A stretch of 43,698 nt of DNA, taken from contig CAMCXS010000049.1 of the NCBI GenBank assembly GCA_945883495.1, forward strand, positions 1-43,698, given 5' to 3'. Made by a program: the position numbers and the translations under genes. Each line of letters begins with the position of its first letter. The first letter of the stretch is position 1. A model generated the notes under the pieces. That model did no database searches. It saw only the letters and a list, made by a program, of their open reading frames with translations, and was not told the origin of the DNA. This DNA comes from Akkermansia muciniphila. Its GTDB lineage: Bacteria > Verrucomicrobiota > Verrucomicrobiia > Verrucomicrobiales > DEV007. Positions 1 through 10,200 of the stretch are shown one piece after another.

Positions 1-350
1 TAAGTAACAACCACTACCGGCGAGTATTTTGCCCATGGAAGCACGATGGCCATCGTGACCACCAGGCGACCTTCGCTCTGTTTCAGACCGCAGTTCGCCA
101 ATATCCAGAGTCGCTTCAGATCTGGCTCTATGAAGTATGGACTCCCCTGGGATTCAACATGCTCATCCCTATCGACCGGACCGTGGCGCACAAAAAGAAG
201 GCAATGCAGATGTACCGCAGCCAGCTCGAGCAATTGAACTACAGGGGAGGTTTCTTAGGCTTGTCCGCATACCGCAGCACCTTTTGCCCACCCGCCACCT
301 TCGCGGAAGCATTCCACATGTGCAGCAAGCAAGAGATGCTCGCACTCTAG
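1..350 (+). CDS. PIG-L (LmbE-like) deacetylase, C-terminal part, cut by the window edge
   Basis: The reading frame is open from base 3 to the TAG at 348-350, so the start lies outside the window. The visible 115 residues begin with the motif HDGHRDHQA, which matches the second metal-binding segment of the PIG-L/LmbE family (HxDHxxA), followed by WLYEVWTPL and then IDRTVAHKKKAMQMYRSQ, typical of the family's C-terminal helix. These zinc-dependent enzymes remove N-acetyl groups from GlcNAc-containing substrates. The catalytic N-terminal PHPDD motif is not visible. The methyltransferase and glycosyltransferase that follow on the same strand suggest a surface glycan or glycolipid role. The family call is fairly sure; the substrate is unknown. 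Confidence 0.8.
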   Translation, partial: SNNHYRRVFCPWKHDGHRDHQATFALFQTAVRQYPESLQIWLYEVWTPLGFNMLIPIDRTVAHKKKAMQMYRSQLEQLNYRGGFLGLSAYRSTFCPPATFAEAFHMCSKQEMLAL

Positions 351-362
351 CCACGTCTCTTC

Positions 363-914
363 ATGATCCGAAGATTGCACTGGGGCTGCGGTCCAAAGAC
401 ACCGTATGGATGGGTGAACTCCGACATCGCCCCATTCCCCGGCGTCGATGTCGTCGCGGACATCCTCAGTGGACTTCCTTTCCCGGACAACTCCTTTGAT
501 GTCATCGTCAGCATTCACGTCCTGCCTGAGATCCCCTATCGCAGCCTACCCGCTGCACTTAGCGAGCTTCGCCGCGTCCTGTGCCCCGGAGGCGTTCTGC
601 GCCTCGCTTTGCCCGATATGAACAAAGCGATTCAGGCCTATCGGAATGACGATGTCGACTACTTTTTTCTCATACCTGATGAGGAAGCATATTCGATTTC
701 GAGTAAAATGATTACTCAATTACTTTGGTATGGACAGAGCAGAACTCTCTTCACGCCGGAGTTCGCCCGGGAGGCTTTGACGAAAGCGGCCTACATCGAA
801 ATTTCGGACTGCGCCTTCCGCGTGACCGAGAGCAATCACCCAGGCATTACCGACCTAGATGATCGAGAGCTGGAGAGCTTCTTCATCGAAGCTCGCAAGC
901 CGACAACCCCATAG
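363..914 (+). CDS. small class I SAM-dependent methyltransferase
   Basis: A 183-residue protein of the Methyltransf_11 type. The glycine-rich SAM loop is LHWGCGPK at residues 5-12, and the acidic end of strand 2 is in the segment NSDIAPF. The segment LPFPDNSFDVIVSIHVLPEI (near residue 60) matches motif II/III, and LRRVLCPGGVLRLALPD the post-motif strand. It is shorter than a full class I methyltransferase and lacks a clear extra substrate domain, which is usual for those acting on sugars or lipids in polysaccharide clusters. It starts 12 bp after the PIG-L stop and is followed 21 bp later by a glycosyltransferase, so the three genes probably form one transcription unit. The acceptor cannot be deduced. 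Confidence 0.8.
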   Translation: MIRRLHWGCGPKTPYGWVNSDIAPFPGVDVVADILSGLPFPDNSFDVIVSIHVLPEIPYRSLPAALSELRRVLCPGGVLRLALPDMNKAIQAYRNDDVDYFFLIPDEEAYSISSKMITQLLWYGQSRTLFTPEFAREALTKAAYIEISDCAFRVTESNHPGITDLDDRELESFFIEARKPTTP

Positions 915-935
915 ACCCAGCCCGCCCCTGATCTC

Positions 936-2375
936 ATGCCATCGAAATCCAAGGCCACCGTATCCTTGTGCATGATTGTGCGCAATGAGGAGAGTAACCT
1001 CCGGCAATGCCTCACACCGATCGCGCACCTCTTCGATCAAATTGTGGTGATCGATACCGGATCCACGGATCGGACCTTGGAAATCGCTCGTGAATTCACC
1101 AGCGAGGTCCGCGAGTATCGCTGGTGCGACGACTTCTCCGCCGCCCGCAACGAGAGCCTGCGTTATGCCACAGGGGATTGGATCTTCTGGTTGGATGCGG
1201 ATGACCGGATCCCAGCCGGCCAAATTCAAAGACTGTCCAGTCTTCTCCATGGGCTTGATCTCGAACCTCGCGCCTACTTGATGACCACCCTGTGCAAGCC
1301 CCAGCATGAAACCGATGGGGCTCATCAACTCGCTCACTACCGATTGTTTCGCAGACACCCAGAAATCCGGTGGCAAGGCCGAGTCCATGAACAACTCAGG
1401 CCAGAGCCATCCGAAGCTGGCCTGCAGACGGTCCCCCATTCTTTAACAATCCTCCATTTGGGATATGCCGATGGCGCGCTTCACATCAAGAAGGCACAGC
1501 GCGACATCCGGCTCCTTCGAATGGATTTTGCGGCAAACCCGGAGGACATCAGCACCACTCTTCACCTGGCGCTCGCCTATGCACGTGCGGCGAATTTCTC
1601 CGACGCGTTGAAATACCTCCGTCTCCTAGAGTCCCGGATGGACATCGTGCAGGACTGGCAAAGAGATGTCTTCAAGCTGCTGGGCGATCTCTGCCTCAAG
1701 ACCGGCAACCTCGAACAGGCCCTCCTTTACGTGAGTCGCGGGGTCACCGTTTTCCCGACGGACGTCGATCTTCTCTACGCGCAAGCCGAGATTCTGTATG
1801 AACTGGATAAGTATCAGAACTGCCTTCTCACTCTTCTCCGAATCCAAAAACAGCCGGCTCAGTCCGTGACACTCGGCAACTCCTTAAGTGATATCCGTAC
1901 GAAATGGGCCCCCTTGCTCATGGCGGATGCCTGCCGTGAACTCGGGCGAGCCCGGGATTCCATCAGAATTCTCAAGGCTACACTGAAGCGTCACCCTGGC
2001 GATGTCCGCCTCATGCATTCTCTCGGACTCAGCTACATTCGCATCAATCAACGGGAACAGCTCCCCTCGCTGCGACGCAGGATGCAAAGATATCCCCAGG
2101 GCGAAATCTTCGCTCTACTTCTCTATGTCGTGGAAGGACTGATGTACAACAGCCTCGACGGCATGGAAGAAGCCTTTGCTCGATTGATTTCCTTGGCTCC
2201 ACAAATGCCCCGCCCGAGGATTCTCTTTGTGGAATATTTAGGGCGCAGCAACGCTCCAGTTGGGGACTACCTCTCCGCTTGCCGGGATGCCCTTCGCGTC
2301 TGCCCCAACCACACAGTCATTCGTGAACGAGTTGCCTACCTGGAACGGACACTGGGGATACCTGCGCTTCATTAG
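936..2375 (+). CDS. family 2 glycosyltransferase with C-terminal TPR domain
   Basis: A 479-residue cytoplasmic protein. The N-terminal GT2 (GT-A fold) domain covers roughly residues 8-230: SLCMIVRNEE opens it, VVIDTGSTDRT is the nucleotide-binding strand, FSAARNES is characteristic of the subgroup, and the metal-binding DxD is in FWLDADDRIP near residues 85-93. Residues from about 220 to the end are helical and repeat-like (for example TLHLALAYARAANFSDALKYL), consistent with TPRs. GT2 proteins of this subgroup with TPR tails are common in bacteria and transfer sugars from nucleotide donors; donor and acceptor are unknown. The ATG follows the methyltransferase stop by 21 bp. It ends 28 bp before the convergent lipase-like gene. 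Confidence 0.85.
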   Translation: MPSKSKATVSLCMIVRNEESNLRQCLTPIAHLFDQIVVIDTGSTDRTLEIAREFTSEVREYRWCDDFSAARNESLRYATGDWIFWLDADDRIPAGQIQRLSSLLHGLDLEPRAYLMTTLCKPQHETDGAHQLAHYRLFRRHPEIRWQGRVHEQLRPEPSEAGLQTVPHSLTILHLGYADGALHIKKAQRDIRLLRMDFAANPEDISTTLHLALAYARAANFSDALKYLRLLESRMDIVQDWQRDVFKLLGDLCLKTGNLEQALLYVSRGVTVFPTDVDLLYAQAEILYELDKYQNCLLTLLRIQKQPAQSVTLGNSLSDIRTKWAPLLMADACRELGRARDSIRILKATLKRHPGDVRLMHSLGLSYIRINQREQLPSLRRRMQRYPQGEIFALLLYVVEGLMYNSLDGMEEAFARLISLAPQMPRPRILFVEYLGRSNAPVGDYLSACRDALRVCPNHTVIRERVAYLERTLGIPALH

Positions 2376-2403
2376 CCTTGCGAAGACCACGAAAGCCTTG
2401 ACC

Positions 2404-3192
2404 TCACCCTCTGCCTTCCCCGGAGTCGTCCGCTTCGCTTCGGGTTGGAGAATTCTCCCGGCGTTTGAGCCGCTCAATTTCGACTTGATCTCCAAGTTTG
2501 GCGATATAGCGAACTAAGGGCTCAGGCCCTACCACGGAATCCTCGGCACTCTGTTCCTCCGCTTCCCTTAAATCCAACCGGACTAATTGCTGCACTTGCC
2601 GAAAGCCTGGAGAAATCGAGAAAATTTGGTCGCCACTGGCCTCGAACCGGTAACTCCGTCCGAGAAAATTGACATCAAACCAATCCGCAAACTGAAACTT
2701 CCCCGCGCAGGACGGATTGTAGGTGTGGATCCCGGCGATCGGAAACTCAGCGTCCAACTCGGCGGCAGCGATGATGGCGACCGCGCCACCTAATCCATGC
2801 CCCGTCACCCAAATGATCTTTTCCTCGGCCTCAAGAAGGCGTAGGGCGGATCGGATAACGTCCTCCAGCTCCGCAAAAGCTTCGTAACAAGCCGCATGAA
2901 CCTCGCCGCTCGGACGCTCCACCACGGGAATCTCCTGCCCGGACTTCTGCTCCTCTTCTAGGGAAAACGCCATGAGCACCAGCTCCTGCTTGGCTGCCAG
3001 GAAGCCGCGAGCCCTCCGCTCAGTGAAGAACTCCCCCGACTCAAACCCCCAATCCGAGAGAACCTCTCCAGCCGTTTCCGTGGGTTCACCAGCCAACTTA
3101 CTGGCCATGGCCAAAATCCACGCTGACTCCGACGAGAGCTTGCGCGAGCGCAACACGTTCAATGACACCGGAATCTGGGAGGGAGGAGACAT
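2404..3192 (-). CDS. lipase class 3-like protein lacking the catalytic serine
   Basis: About 262 residues, counted from the ATG at 3192; an in-frame GTG at 3198 is an alternative. The middle resembles the lipase-3 alpha/beta-hydrolase core: helix AAKQELVLMAF, strand-turn-helix IIWVTGHGLGGAVAIIAAAE, then IHTYNPSCAGKFQFADWF and RFEASGDQIFSISPG. In the family the nucleophile elbow is GHSLGG; here the serine position is glycine, GHGLGG, read from the complement of bases near 2793-2808. The Asp of the triad appears kept (SGDQIF), but I see no histidine at the usual C-terminal position. It is therefore probably not an active serine lipase. There is no signal peptide and the C-terminal tail is charged. 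The gene is isolated between convergent and same-strand neighbours. Confidence 0.6.
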   Translation of the reverse strand: MSPPSQIPVSLNVLRSRKLSSESAWILAMASKLAGEPTETAGEVLSDWGFESGEFFTERRARGFLAAKQELVLMAFSLEEEQKSGQEIPVVERPSGEVHAACYEAFAELEDVIRSALRLLEAEEKIIWVTGHGLGGAVAIIAAAELDAEFPIAGIHTYNPSCAGKFQFADWFDVNFLGRSYRFEASGDQIFSISPGFRQVQQLVRLDLREAEEQSAEDSVVGPEPLVRYIAKLGDQVEIERLKRRENSPTRSEADDSGEGRG

Positions 3193-3277
3193 TTCCACAG
3201 TGACCTCCGAACTCTAGCACTAAGCCCGCGATGCGCTAGGGCGAAAAGCTTCGAATTCGGTCAATCCTTATGGAAGG

Positions 3278-4696
3278 CTACGAAAGCAAGTCCCGCACCA
3301 CATGCGCAGGATCAACGCCAGTCAGTCGAAAATCCAACCCCTGGGAGCGCACGCTCAGCCGTTCGTGCTCAAGTCCCAGTTGGTGAAGAATGGTGGCATG
3401 CAAATCATGAACGTGGACGGGATGCTCCACCGCTCCAAAGCCAAACTCATCGGTCTCGCCATAGACCACTCCACGCCGGAACCCTCCGCCAGCAAACCAC
3501 ATCGTGAAGGCGTCGATGTGGTGATTGCGCCCCGTTGACTCCCGGACTTCGCCCATCGGCGTGCGGCCAAACTCGCCGCCCCAAATCACAATGGTGTCGT
3601 CCAAAAGCCCACGCTGTTTGAGGTCCGTGACCAAGGCCGCGGACGCTTGATCGACATCCCGGCACTTCTCGGGGAGATGCTTTTGCAGATTTTCGGTCGG
3701 GCCGCCGTGATGATCCCAGTTCGTATCGTAGAGCTGCACAAAGCGGACGCCCCGCTCCACTAAGCGGCGCGCAAGCAAGCAATTCCGTGCATAACTGGGC
3801 TCTTTCGGATCCTTGATCCCGTAGAGATCCAGCGTGTTTTGTCCTTCCCCGCTAATATCCATGAGCTCGGGGGCGCTGGTTTGCATCCGGTACGCCATTT
3901 CATAGGCGTTGATGCGCGTAGAGATCTCGTCGTCCCCAGTCTCAATCAACCGTTTCAGGTTGAGTTCCCGCACCGCGTCGACGACTTGCCGTTGCCGTTG
4001 TTCGCTGACATCAGCGGGCGTGGAGAGATTCACGATCGGATCTCCCTGATTCCGCAGCGGTACGCCTTGATATGTGGTCGGTAACATACCGCTGCCCCAG
4101 AGCACCGAGCCTCCACGCGGGCCACGTGGTCCACTCTGCAATACCACGAACCCAGGCAAGTCATCGCACTCGCTCCCCAGTCCATACGTAATCCACGCCC
4201 CCATGCTCGGCCGGCCAAAGAGCCCACTGCCGGTGTTCATGAAGAGCTTGGCCGGGGCGTGGTTAAATAGTTCGGTTTTGCAGGTTTTGACGATGGCGAT
4301 GTCATCGACAATTCCCGACAGATGCGGCAGGTAATCGCTCACCCAAGCACCGCTTTGGCCATGCTGTCTGAAGCCGATCCGCGGCCCCAGCAAATCGCTC
4401 CGGTGGCTGCTATCCATAAAGGCAAACCGCTTGCCTTTCACATAGCTGTCCGGAATCGGCTGCCCGTTCAACTCCGTCAACTTTGGCTTATGGTCAAACA
4501 TCTCCAGTTGCGACGGACCGCCTGCCATGAAGAGAAAGATCACGTGCTTCGCCCGCGCGGGAAAATGCGTTTTGCCCCCCGGAGCCGCCATCAACGACGA
4601 GAGCGCCATTGAGCCCACGCCCATGGCGCACCGGCTGAACAAGTGGCGCCTCGTCAGGTCACGCAACGCGGAGGAAGAGTAGTTCTGCGGGTTCAT
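3278..4696 (-). CDS. DUF1501 family protein (sulfatase/phosphatase-like fold), exported
   Basis: A 472-residue protein. The N-terminus has a twin-arginine-like signal ([20 protein letters not shown]) followed by an alanine-rich stretch, suggesting export. The body has DUF1501 hallmarks: [47 protein letters not shown], the metal-site-like segment [20 protein letters not shown], and [11 protein letters not shown] at the end. DUF1501 proteins are abundant in Planctomycetes and Verrucomicrobia, nearly always beside a PSCyt1/DUF1549/DUF1553 protein. Their biochemical role is not established; they resemble the alkaline phosphatase/sulfatase superfamily. The ATG overlaps the upstream gene's stop by 4 bp (ATGA at 4693-4696), indicating translational coupling and probably a shared function. 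Confidence 0.9.
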   Translation of the reverse strand: MNPQNYSSSALRDLTRRHLFSRCAMGVGSMALSSLMAAPGGKTHFPARAKHVIFLFMAGGPSQLEMFDHKPKLTELNGQPIPDSYVKGKRFAFMDSSHRSDLLGPRIGFRQHGQSGAWVSDYLPHLSGIVDDIAIVKTCKTELFNHAPAKLFMNTGSGLFGRPSMGAWITYGLGSECDDLPGFVVLQSGPRGPRGGSVLWGSGMLPTTYQGVPLRNQGDPIVNLSTPADVSEQRQRQVVDAVRELNLKRLIETGDDEISTRINAYEMAYRMQTSAPELMDISGEGQNTLDLYGIKDPKEPSYARNCLLARRLVERGVRFVQLYDTNWDHHGGPTENLQKHLPEKCRDVDQASAALVTDLKQRGLLDDTIVIWGGEFGRTPMGEVRESTGRNHHIDAFTMWFAGGGFRRGVVYGETDEFGFGAVEHPVHVHDLHATILHQLGLEHERLSVRSQGLDFRLTGVDPAHVVRDLLS

Positions 4697-6990
4697 TCGC
4701 GAGTCACCGTTTCGTCGAGATTGAGCAGCACGCGCGCGGCGTCGGCGGCGGCAAGCGGAGAGAGGACCGCCAGTTCAGCGTCGCTGGGATTCCGCGAGGT
4801 GCAGCGGCGGAATGCCGTCTCCAAGCCTTCCCGCTGAATGAGCTGGCTCAACGCCTTGGCACATTCATAAAAGGCGGCATCATTCAATAAGGTCAGAGCC
4901 TGCAGCGGCGTGTTGCTCCGGGTCCTCCGCGTGCAACTGCTGAACCCGTCCGGCGCATCGAACACCGTGAGCGAAGGCGGTGGCGAGGCCCGGTAGACAA
5001 AGGTGTAGAGACCACGCCGGTAGCGATCCTCCCCCTTGCTCACTTGCCAGGTCCGTTTGACTTGGCCCTGACCCATGACCCCATCGGGAATCGGCGGATA
5101 CACCGGTGGCCCTCCGATTTTCGATGAAATGAGTCCGCTGGCCGTCAGCGCCACATCCCGCACGATCTCGGCATCGAGCCGCAACCGTTGCTGCCGCGCC
5201 AGCAGGTAATTTCCCGGATCTTTCTCCCGGAGTTCCGGCCGTTGCACCGAACTCTTCCGATAGGTCGCCGATGTCACGATAAGCCGGTGCAGTTCCTTCA
5301 CGTTCCATCCCCCTTCCCGGAAGCTCACGGCCAGCCAATCCAAAAGCTCCGGATGCGTAGGCGCGGTGCCCTGCATGCCGAAGTCATTCTCGGTCTCGAC
5401 CAAGCCACGGCCAAAGTATTGCTGCCAAATCCGGTTCACGATCACACGTGCCGTGATCGGATTTTCCGGACTCATGATCCATTTGGCGAGATCGAGCCGG
5501 TTCGCGCGGCGCTGACTCGGCGCGGAGAACGGGTGGAGCACGGCGGGGGTCCCCGGATTCACCTCTTCCGCCGGCCGGGTGAAGTCACCTTTGATGAGAA
5601 CGTGCGTTTTCCGAGGAACCGCCGCTTCCTTCAAAATCATCGTGGTCACGCCGCCATTGAGGACCGTGTCCACTTCCGCGTAACGATCGTTCAGCTCCCG
5701 AAACACCCCCACGGCTCCGATGCTCGCCGCGAACAGAGCCCGGCTTTGCGCGAACGTCCGCTTCCCAGGCGCAATCTCCAAGATTTTCAGGGTCGCTGCC
5801 GGCATCGTCTTCCGGCTCGCCGGAGTCAGGTCCGCCTCCCAGGCTGCCAACTCTTCGGCCTGCTCCTGCATCCGCGCCGCCAGCTTCTGCTGCAACTCCT
5901 TGAGCTCTTCGGAAAGCCCGCTGACGTCCACACTCGCATCAAAGACCTTCAGCGTGGGCTCATCCTGGCTGTTGAGGAAGGCGAACAGTTGATAATACTC
6001 GCGTTGCTCAATCGGGTCGAACTTGTGGTCGTGGCATTGGGCGCACCCCACCGTCAGCCCAAGCCAAACCGTCCCCGTCGTGGCCACCCGGTCGAAGACG
6101 CTGTCGATCCGGAACTGCTCCTTATCGATCCCGCCTTCTTGGTTGATCTGGGTATTCCGGTGAAATCCGGTCGCGATCTTCTGGCTTTCCGTCGCCCCTG
6201 GCAATAGATCACCCGCCAGCTGCTCGACCGTAAACTGGTCAAACGTCATCCCACTGTTGAGGGCGCCGATGACCCAATCCCGGAACTTCCAAATCTGCCG
6301 CGGCGCATCGATCGAATACCCATTGCTATCGGCATACCGCGCTTGGTCAAGCCACCACCGTCCCCAGCGCTCACCGTAATGCGCACTGCCCAGGAGCCGG
6401 TCGACCAGATCCCGATACGCCTTCTCCGGATCCTTCTGACGTTCCCGCAGGAAGGCATCGACCTCGGCGGTGCCGGGCGGCAAGCCCGTGAGATCCAGGG
6501 AAACGCGGCGGATCAAGGTCGCGGGATCCGCTTCCGGTGAAGCTGCCAGTCCCTCGGAGGTTAGCCGATTCCGGATGAAGGCATCGATCGGGTGTTCCTC
6601 TGCCCTTCCGGGAATCAGCGCGGCCGCTGGCGGCTCAAAAGCCCAGTGTTTCTCATAGCCCGCGCCCTCCTCAATCCATTTCCGCAACGTCTCTTTCTGC
6701 TCCGCCGTGAGCTGCTTCCCCGATTTCTTCGGAGGCATCAGCTCCTCCTCATCCGTCGTGACGACCCGCGCCAGCAACTCGCTGTCTTGCGGTTTGCCCG
6801 GACGAATCACCGCCAAAGCACCATTCCGCGTATCCAGTCGCAGATCCGCTTTGCGCCCCTTCTTGTCGAACCCGTGACACGCGAAACAGTTCTCCGCGAG
6901 GATCGGCCGGACATCCCGGTTGAACGGAATGCCAGCGGAAGCAGCGGAAATCGCAAACAGGAAGCAAGAAAGAAGCCGAAGGAAACTCAT
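4693..6990 (-). CDS. PSCyt1 / DUF1549 / DUF1553 planctomycete-type cytochrome protein
   Basis: A 765-residue exported protein. A signal peptide (about residues 1-19, ending SAASA) precedes a cytochrome-like PSCyt1 domain with the haem motif CFACH at 35-39 and a likely axial methionine in EELMPPKK near 85. DUF1549 follows (about 130-340: [48 protein letters not shown]), then DUF1553 (about 500-745: [49 protein letters not shown]). The second CxxCH belongs to the DUF1549 signature and is not necessarily a haem site. Some relatives carry an extra LamG-like insert that is missing here. The partner DUF1501 gene overlaps it by 4 bp. Proposed roles in polysaccharide or electron-transfer chemistry are unproven. 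Confidence 0.9.
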   Translation of the reverse strand: MSFLRLLSCFLFAISAASAGIPFNRDVRPILAENCFACHGFDKKGRKADLRLDTRNGALAVIRPGKPQDSELLARVVTTDEEELMPPKKSGKQLTAEQKETLRKWIEEGAGYEKHWAFEPPAAALIPGRAEEHPIDAFIRNRLTSEGLAASPEADPATLIRRVSLDLTGLPPGTAEVDAFLRERQKDPEKAYRDLVDRLLGSAHYGERWGRWWLDQARYADSNGYSIDAPRQIWKFRDWVIGALNSGMTFDQFTVEQLAGDLLPGATESQKIATGFHRNTQINQEGGIDKEQFRIDSVFDRVATTGTVWLGLTVGCAQCHDHKFDPIEQREYYQLFAFLNSQDEPTLKVFDASVDVSGLSEELKELQQKLAARMQEQAEELAAWEADLTPASRKTMPAATLKILEIAPGKRTFAQSRALFAASIGAVGVFRELNDRYAEVDTVLNGGVTTMILKEAAVPRKTHVLIKGDFTRPAEEVNPGTPAVLHPFSAPSQRRANRLDLAKWIMSPENPITARVIVNRIWQQYFGRGLVETENDFGMQGTAPTHPELLDWLAVSFREGGWNVKELHRLIVTSATYRKSSVQRPELREKDPGNYLLARQQRLRLDAEIVRDVALTASGLISSKIGGPPVYPPIPDGVMGQGQVKRTWQVSKGEDRYRRGLYTFVYRASPPPSLTVFDAPDGFSSCTRRTRSNTPLQALTLLNDAAFYECAKALSQLIQREGLETAFRRCTSRNPSDAELAVLSPLAAADAARVLLNLDETVTRE

Positions 6991-7074
6991 CGCGCAGAAG
7001 CAGCTCTCTCCACACGGGGAGCCACTACGGAGCTTTCAACCGAAATCCGGGAATGAGCCAGCACGGAATCTCTG

Positions 7075-7102
7075 GAACCCACGGCTGACTGTCCGTGGGT
7101 TC
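7075..7102. repeat. inverted repeat, 10-bp perfect arms
   Basis: GAACCCACGG at 7075-7084 and CCGTGGGTTC at 7093-7102 form a perfect hairpin with an 8-base loop. It lies in the 233-bp gap between the start of the PSCyt1 gene (6990) and the end of the SNF2 gene (7224), both on the minus strand. No T-run follows on either strand, so it is not a classical intrinsic terminator. It may be a palindromic intergenic repeat, a processing site or an operator for the PSCyt1-DUF1501 pair. I see no other feature in this gap. Confidence 0.6.
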
Positions 7103-7223
7103 GCTGCTTTCCGTGGTTCCCCGTGTTCCCTGGCGGCTCAAGTCTGCGCCTGCCGGACCCCGATTCCCACGCGTGCGATACGGCGGACGCCGAGGTGAAC
7201 TTTCCGCTTTCCGCCCGCGGGCT

Positions 7224-10200
7224 CTACATCGGCGCCAAGAGCATCTCCAGATCGCTGCGCTCGATGGTCAATCCGCATCCGGATTCACCGGAACCGCCTT
7301 CCAGGATGGCCGAGGCAATCGCGGCCTTGCGGGATTGGAGTTCCAAAATGCGCTCCTCGATCGTCCCCTCCGTGATGAGGCGATAGACGAAGACCGGGTT
7401 CGCTTGCCCCATGCGATGGGCCCGCCCCGTGGCCTGCTCCTCCACGGCGGGGTTCCACCAAGGATCGTAATGAATCACGGTATCGGCCGTAGTCAGATTC
7501 AACCCCGAGCCACCCGCCTTGAGACTGATGAAAAAGACCGGCACCTCTCCGGCCTGGAACGCGTTGACCAGCTCGGAGCGCTCAGTCCCGGGCGTCTCCC
7601 CAATCAGTTTGATGCTGGGGATGCGCTCCTCCTCAAGAACCTTCTCCAACAGTTCCAGCATCGAAGTGAACTGCGAGAAAACGAGGATCCGGCGTCCTTC
7701 CTCGACCAAACCGGTCACCAGCTCCCGGAACGACTCCAGCTTGGCGGATTCCTTGACCTTGCGCGCGGCTGGCAGCTTGAGCAGACGTGGATCACAGCAG
7801 ATCTGCCGCAACTTGAGCAGCGCATCGAGCACGATGATGTGGGATTGCGCCAGCCCTTTGGCATTGATTGCCTCCCTGACTTTCTTGTCCATCGCCGCGC
7901 GCACCACCTCATAAAGCTCCGTCTGCGCCTGGTTCAGCGGGATGGTTCGCAAGATATCGGTCCGGGGCGGCAATTCTTGTAGCACTTGGTTCCGGGTGCG
8001 GCGCAACATCAGAGGCGCCACCCGCTTGGCCAGGACTTCCCGGCGGTGCGGATTCTCCCCAGATTCAATCGGCCGTCGCCAATCACGCCGGAACGCATCC
8101 GCCTCGCCCAGGAAGCCCGGCATCAAGAAATGGAAAAGACTCCAAAGCTCGCCCAGATGATTCTCCATGGGCGTCCCTGAAAGACAGAGGCGATGCCGGG
8201 CGCGCAACCCAAATGCCGCCTTCGCCATCTTGGAGGCGGGGTTCTTGATGTACTGCGCCTCATCGAGAATCACGTAATGGTATTCGTGCATCTGAATCGT
8301 CTCGCCATCCCGCGGCAGCAAGGCGTAACTCGTGATCACCAGGTCGTGCTTGGGGATCCGCTCAAAAGCGGCCAACCGTTCCGGACCTTGAAGCACCAAG
8401 ACCCGCAGGGACGGAGCAAACTTGGCCGCCTCCGCCGCCCAGTTCCCCACCACGCTGGTCGGCGCCACGATCAAACAAGGACGGTCGAGCCGCTTCGCCG
8501 CTTTCTCGACGAGCAAATGGGCCAAGGTCTGCACCGTTTTCCCAAGCCCCATGTCATCCGCCAAAATCCCGTTCAGCCCGTGCGAACGCAGGAACTGTAG
8601 CCAGCTCAAGCCGTCGGTTTGATAACCGCGCAAGGTCGCCTTGAGCGTCCGCGGCGTCTTCACCCGGGCCACTCCTTGAAAATCCGCCAGCCGCTCCCCG
8701 AGCGCCCGCAGCGATTTGGCCGTCTCATTCGCCAGTTCTGGGAACAGAACCGCCAAGCCGGCAGCGCCCAGCTTGTGAACCATGGCTCCGCCCGTCTCCG
8801 GAGCCTCGAACAGTTGCAGGAGCGAACTCAGCAACTGCCCCAACCTCCGCGCCGGGAAGGCCAGCTGCAACTTTTGCTCCGGCAAACGCACCGGAATCGT
8901 GGCGCTTTCCCTCGCTTCCAGCAACCTAGGCAGATCCTTCCCCAAATCCAGCTGCCCGGCGATCTCCCGGATCGCACCTAACAAACTGACGCGCTTCCCG
9001 TCGATGATGACCCCCGCGTCAAAACGGAACCAATCCTGCGTTCCGCCGTCCTCCAGTTCCGTCCACCAACCTTCCGCCTGCGCCCGCACCTCGAATCCAA
9101 AATCGGGACGGATCTCGACCTCCCATCCGGCCGCCCGCAACTCCGGCAAGCGCGCCAGGATCGCCTGCCACGCCTCGTCCGTGTTCCCGTCCTCCAATTC
9201 CAACTCCTCTTCCGGCAGAGTGAACGCATGATCCCGCGATTTCCCACTCAGCAGCCGCCCTCCAAAGACCTGCCGGACAGACCGCAATCCCAACTCAGCG
9301 AACAGATCCGCAAAGCGCTCCTCTTGGGCGAGATCGCGCTTCACTCGCCAAACCGCGTCCAGCGCCACCTTGGTGGCGTAGGCCTCGCGATCGGGAAACG
9401 GAAGCGGAACCGGGATGCTGCCGTAGCGGACCTCGAACAGAGCCACGGGAGATTTGCGTTCTCTCCGGCGGCCCGCCCTCCAGCTCCGGACGGTGCCGGT
9501 CCGAGTGCTGACGGCCACCCGAGTGAAGACGATCCGTGGAACGATTTTCGCGGCCTCCCCTGTCAATTCCAGGACTTCCAGGCTAGTCGGACGCAGGTCC
9601 GGCGCCCAGCCCGCGGCCGCCATCCGTTCGCAAACCCGGCCCACGTCGGAGACTGGCACAACCGGCGCCTCAAGCCACCGCACGGGTTCGACCGTCTCCT
9701 TCCAGATCGCCACGCCCATCGTCAACGTCTCCGGTTCGATGTAAAGCGCAGGCTTCGTTCCCAAAATCACCGCCGGCTTTCCGCTATCGGCGAACCGGCA
9801 AGCCGTCAGCAGATCGCCTTGGCGGCTCGACAAATCAGGAGTCCAACAGGGCACGACCTCACGATTCGGTCCAGACTGGAGGACTGCCTTAGGATTTCCA
9901 TCCCAAATGGCACGTCCCGTGGCCACCAGTTCCTCGATCAGCACGCCCCAAAAGCGGCCGCGCGGTTGCATCCCCGCCCCGCTAAACGTCCCATCGAGCA
10001 AGGTGCTGGAGAGATGACACATTTCCTGAACAAACCGGAGATCCGTCTCCGAGAAACAGGCGGGAAACTCCCCAAGCTGCGCCCCCCGCAAGCTCGCGGT
10101 CATCCCCTTCTCCAGCCCCTGTTCCCCCACCGCGAACGTCATCACGGTCAACCGCCCCAATCCGCCGCGCTCTGACGCCTCCCCAGTGCGGGGGTGGAAC

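Noticed and set aside
6014-6040. Second CxxCH of the PSCyt1 protein as a second haem site
   Set aside because: [11 protein letters not shown] is a fixed part of the DUF1549 signature, so it does not by itself support an additional cytochrome domain.
7075-7102. Hairpin considered as a terminator for the SNF2 gene
   Set aside because: It is more than 100 bp beyond the stop and lacks a T-run on the minus strand.
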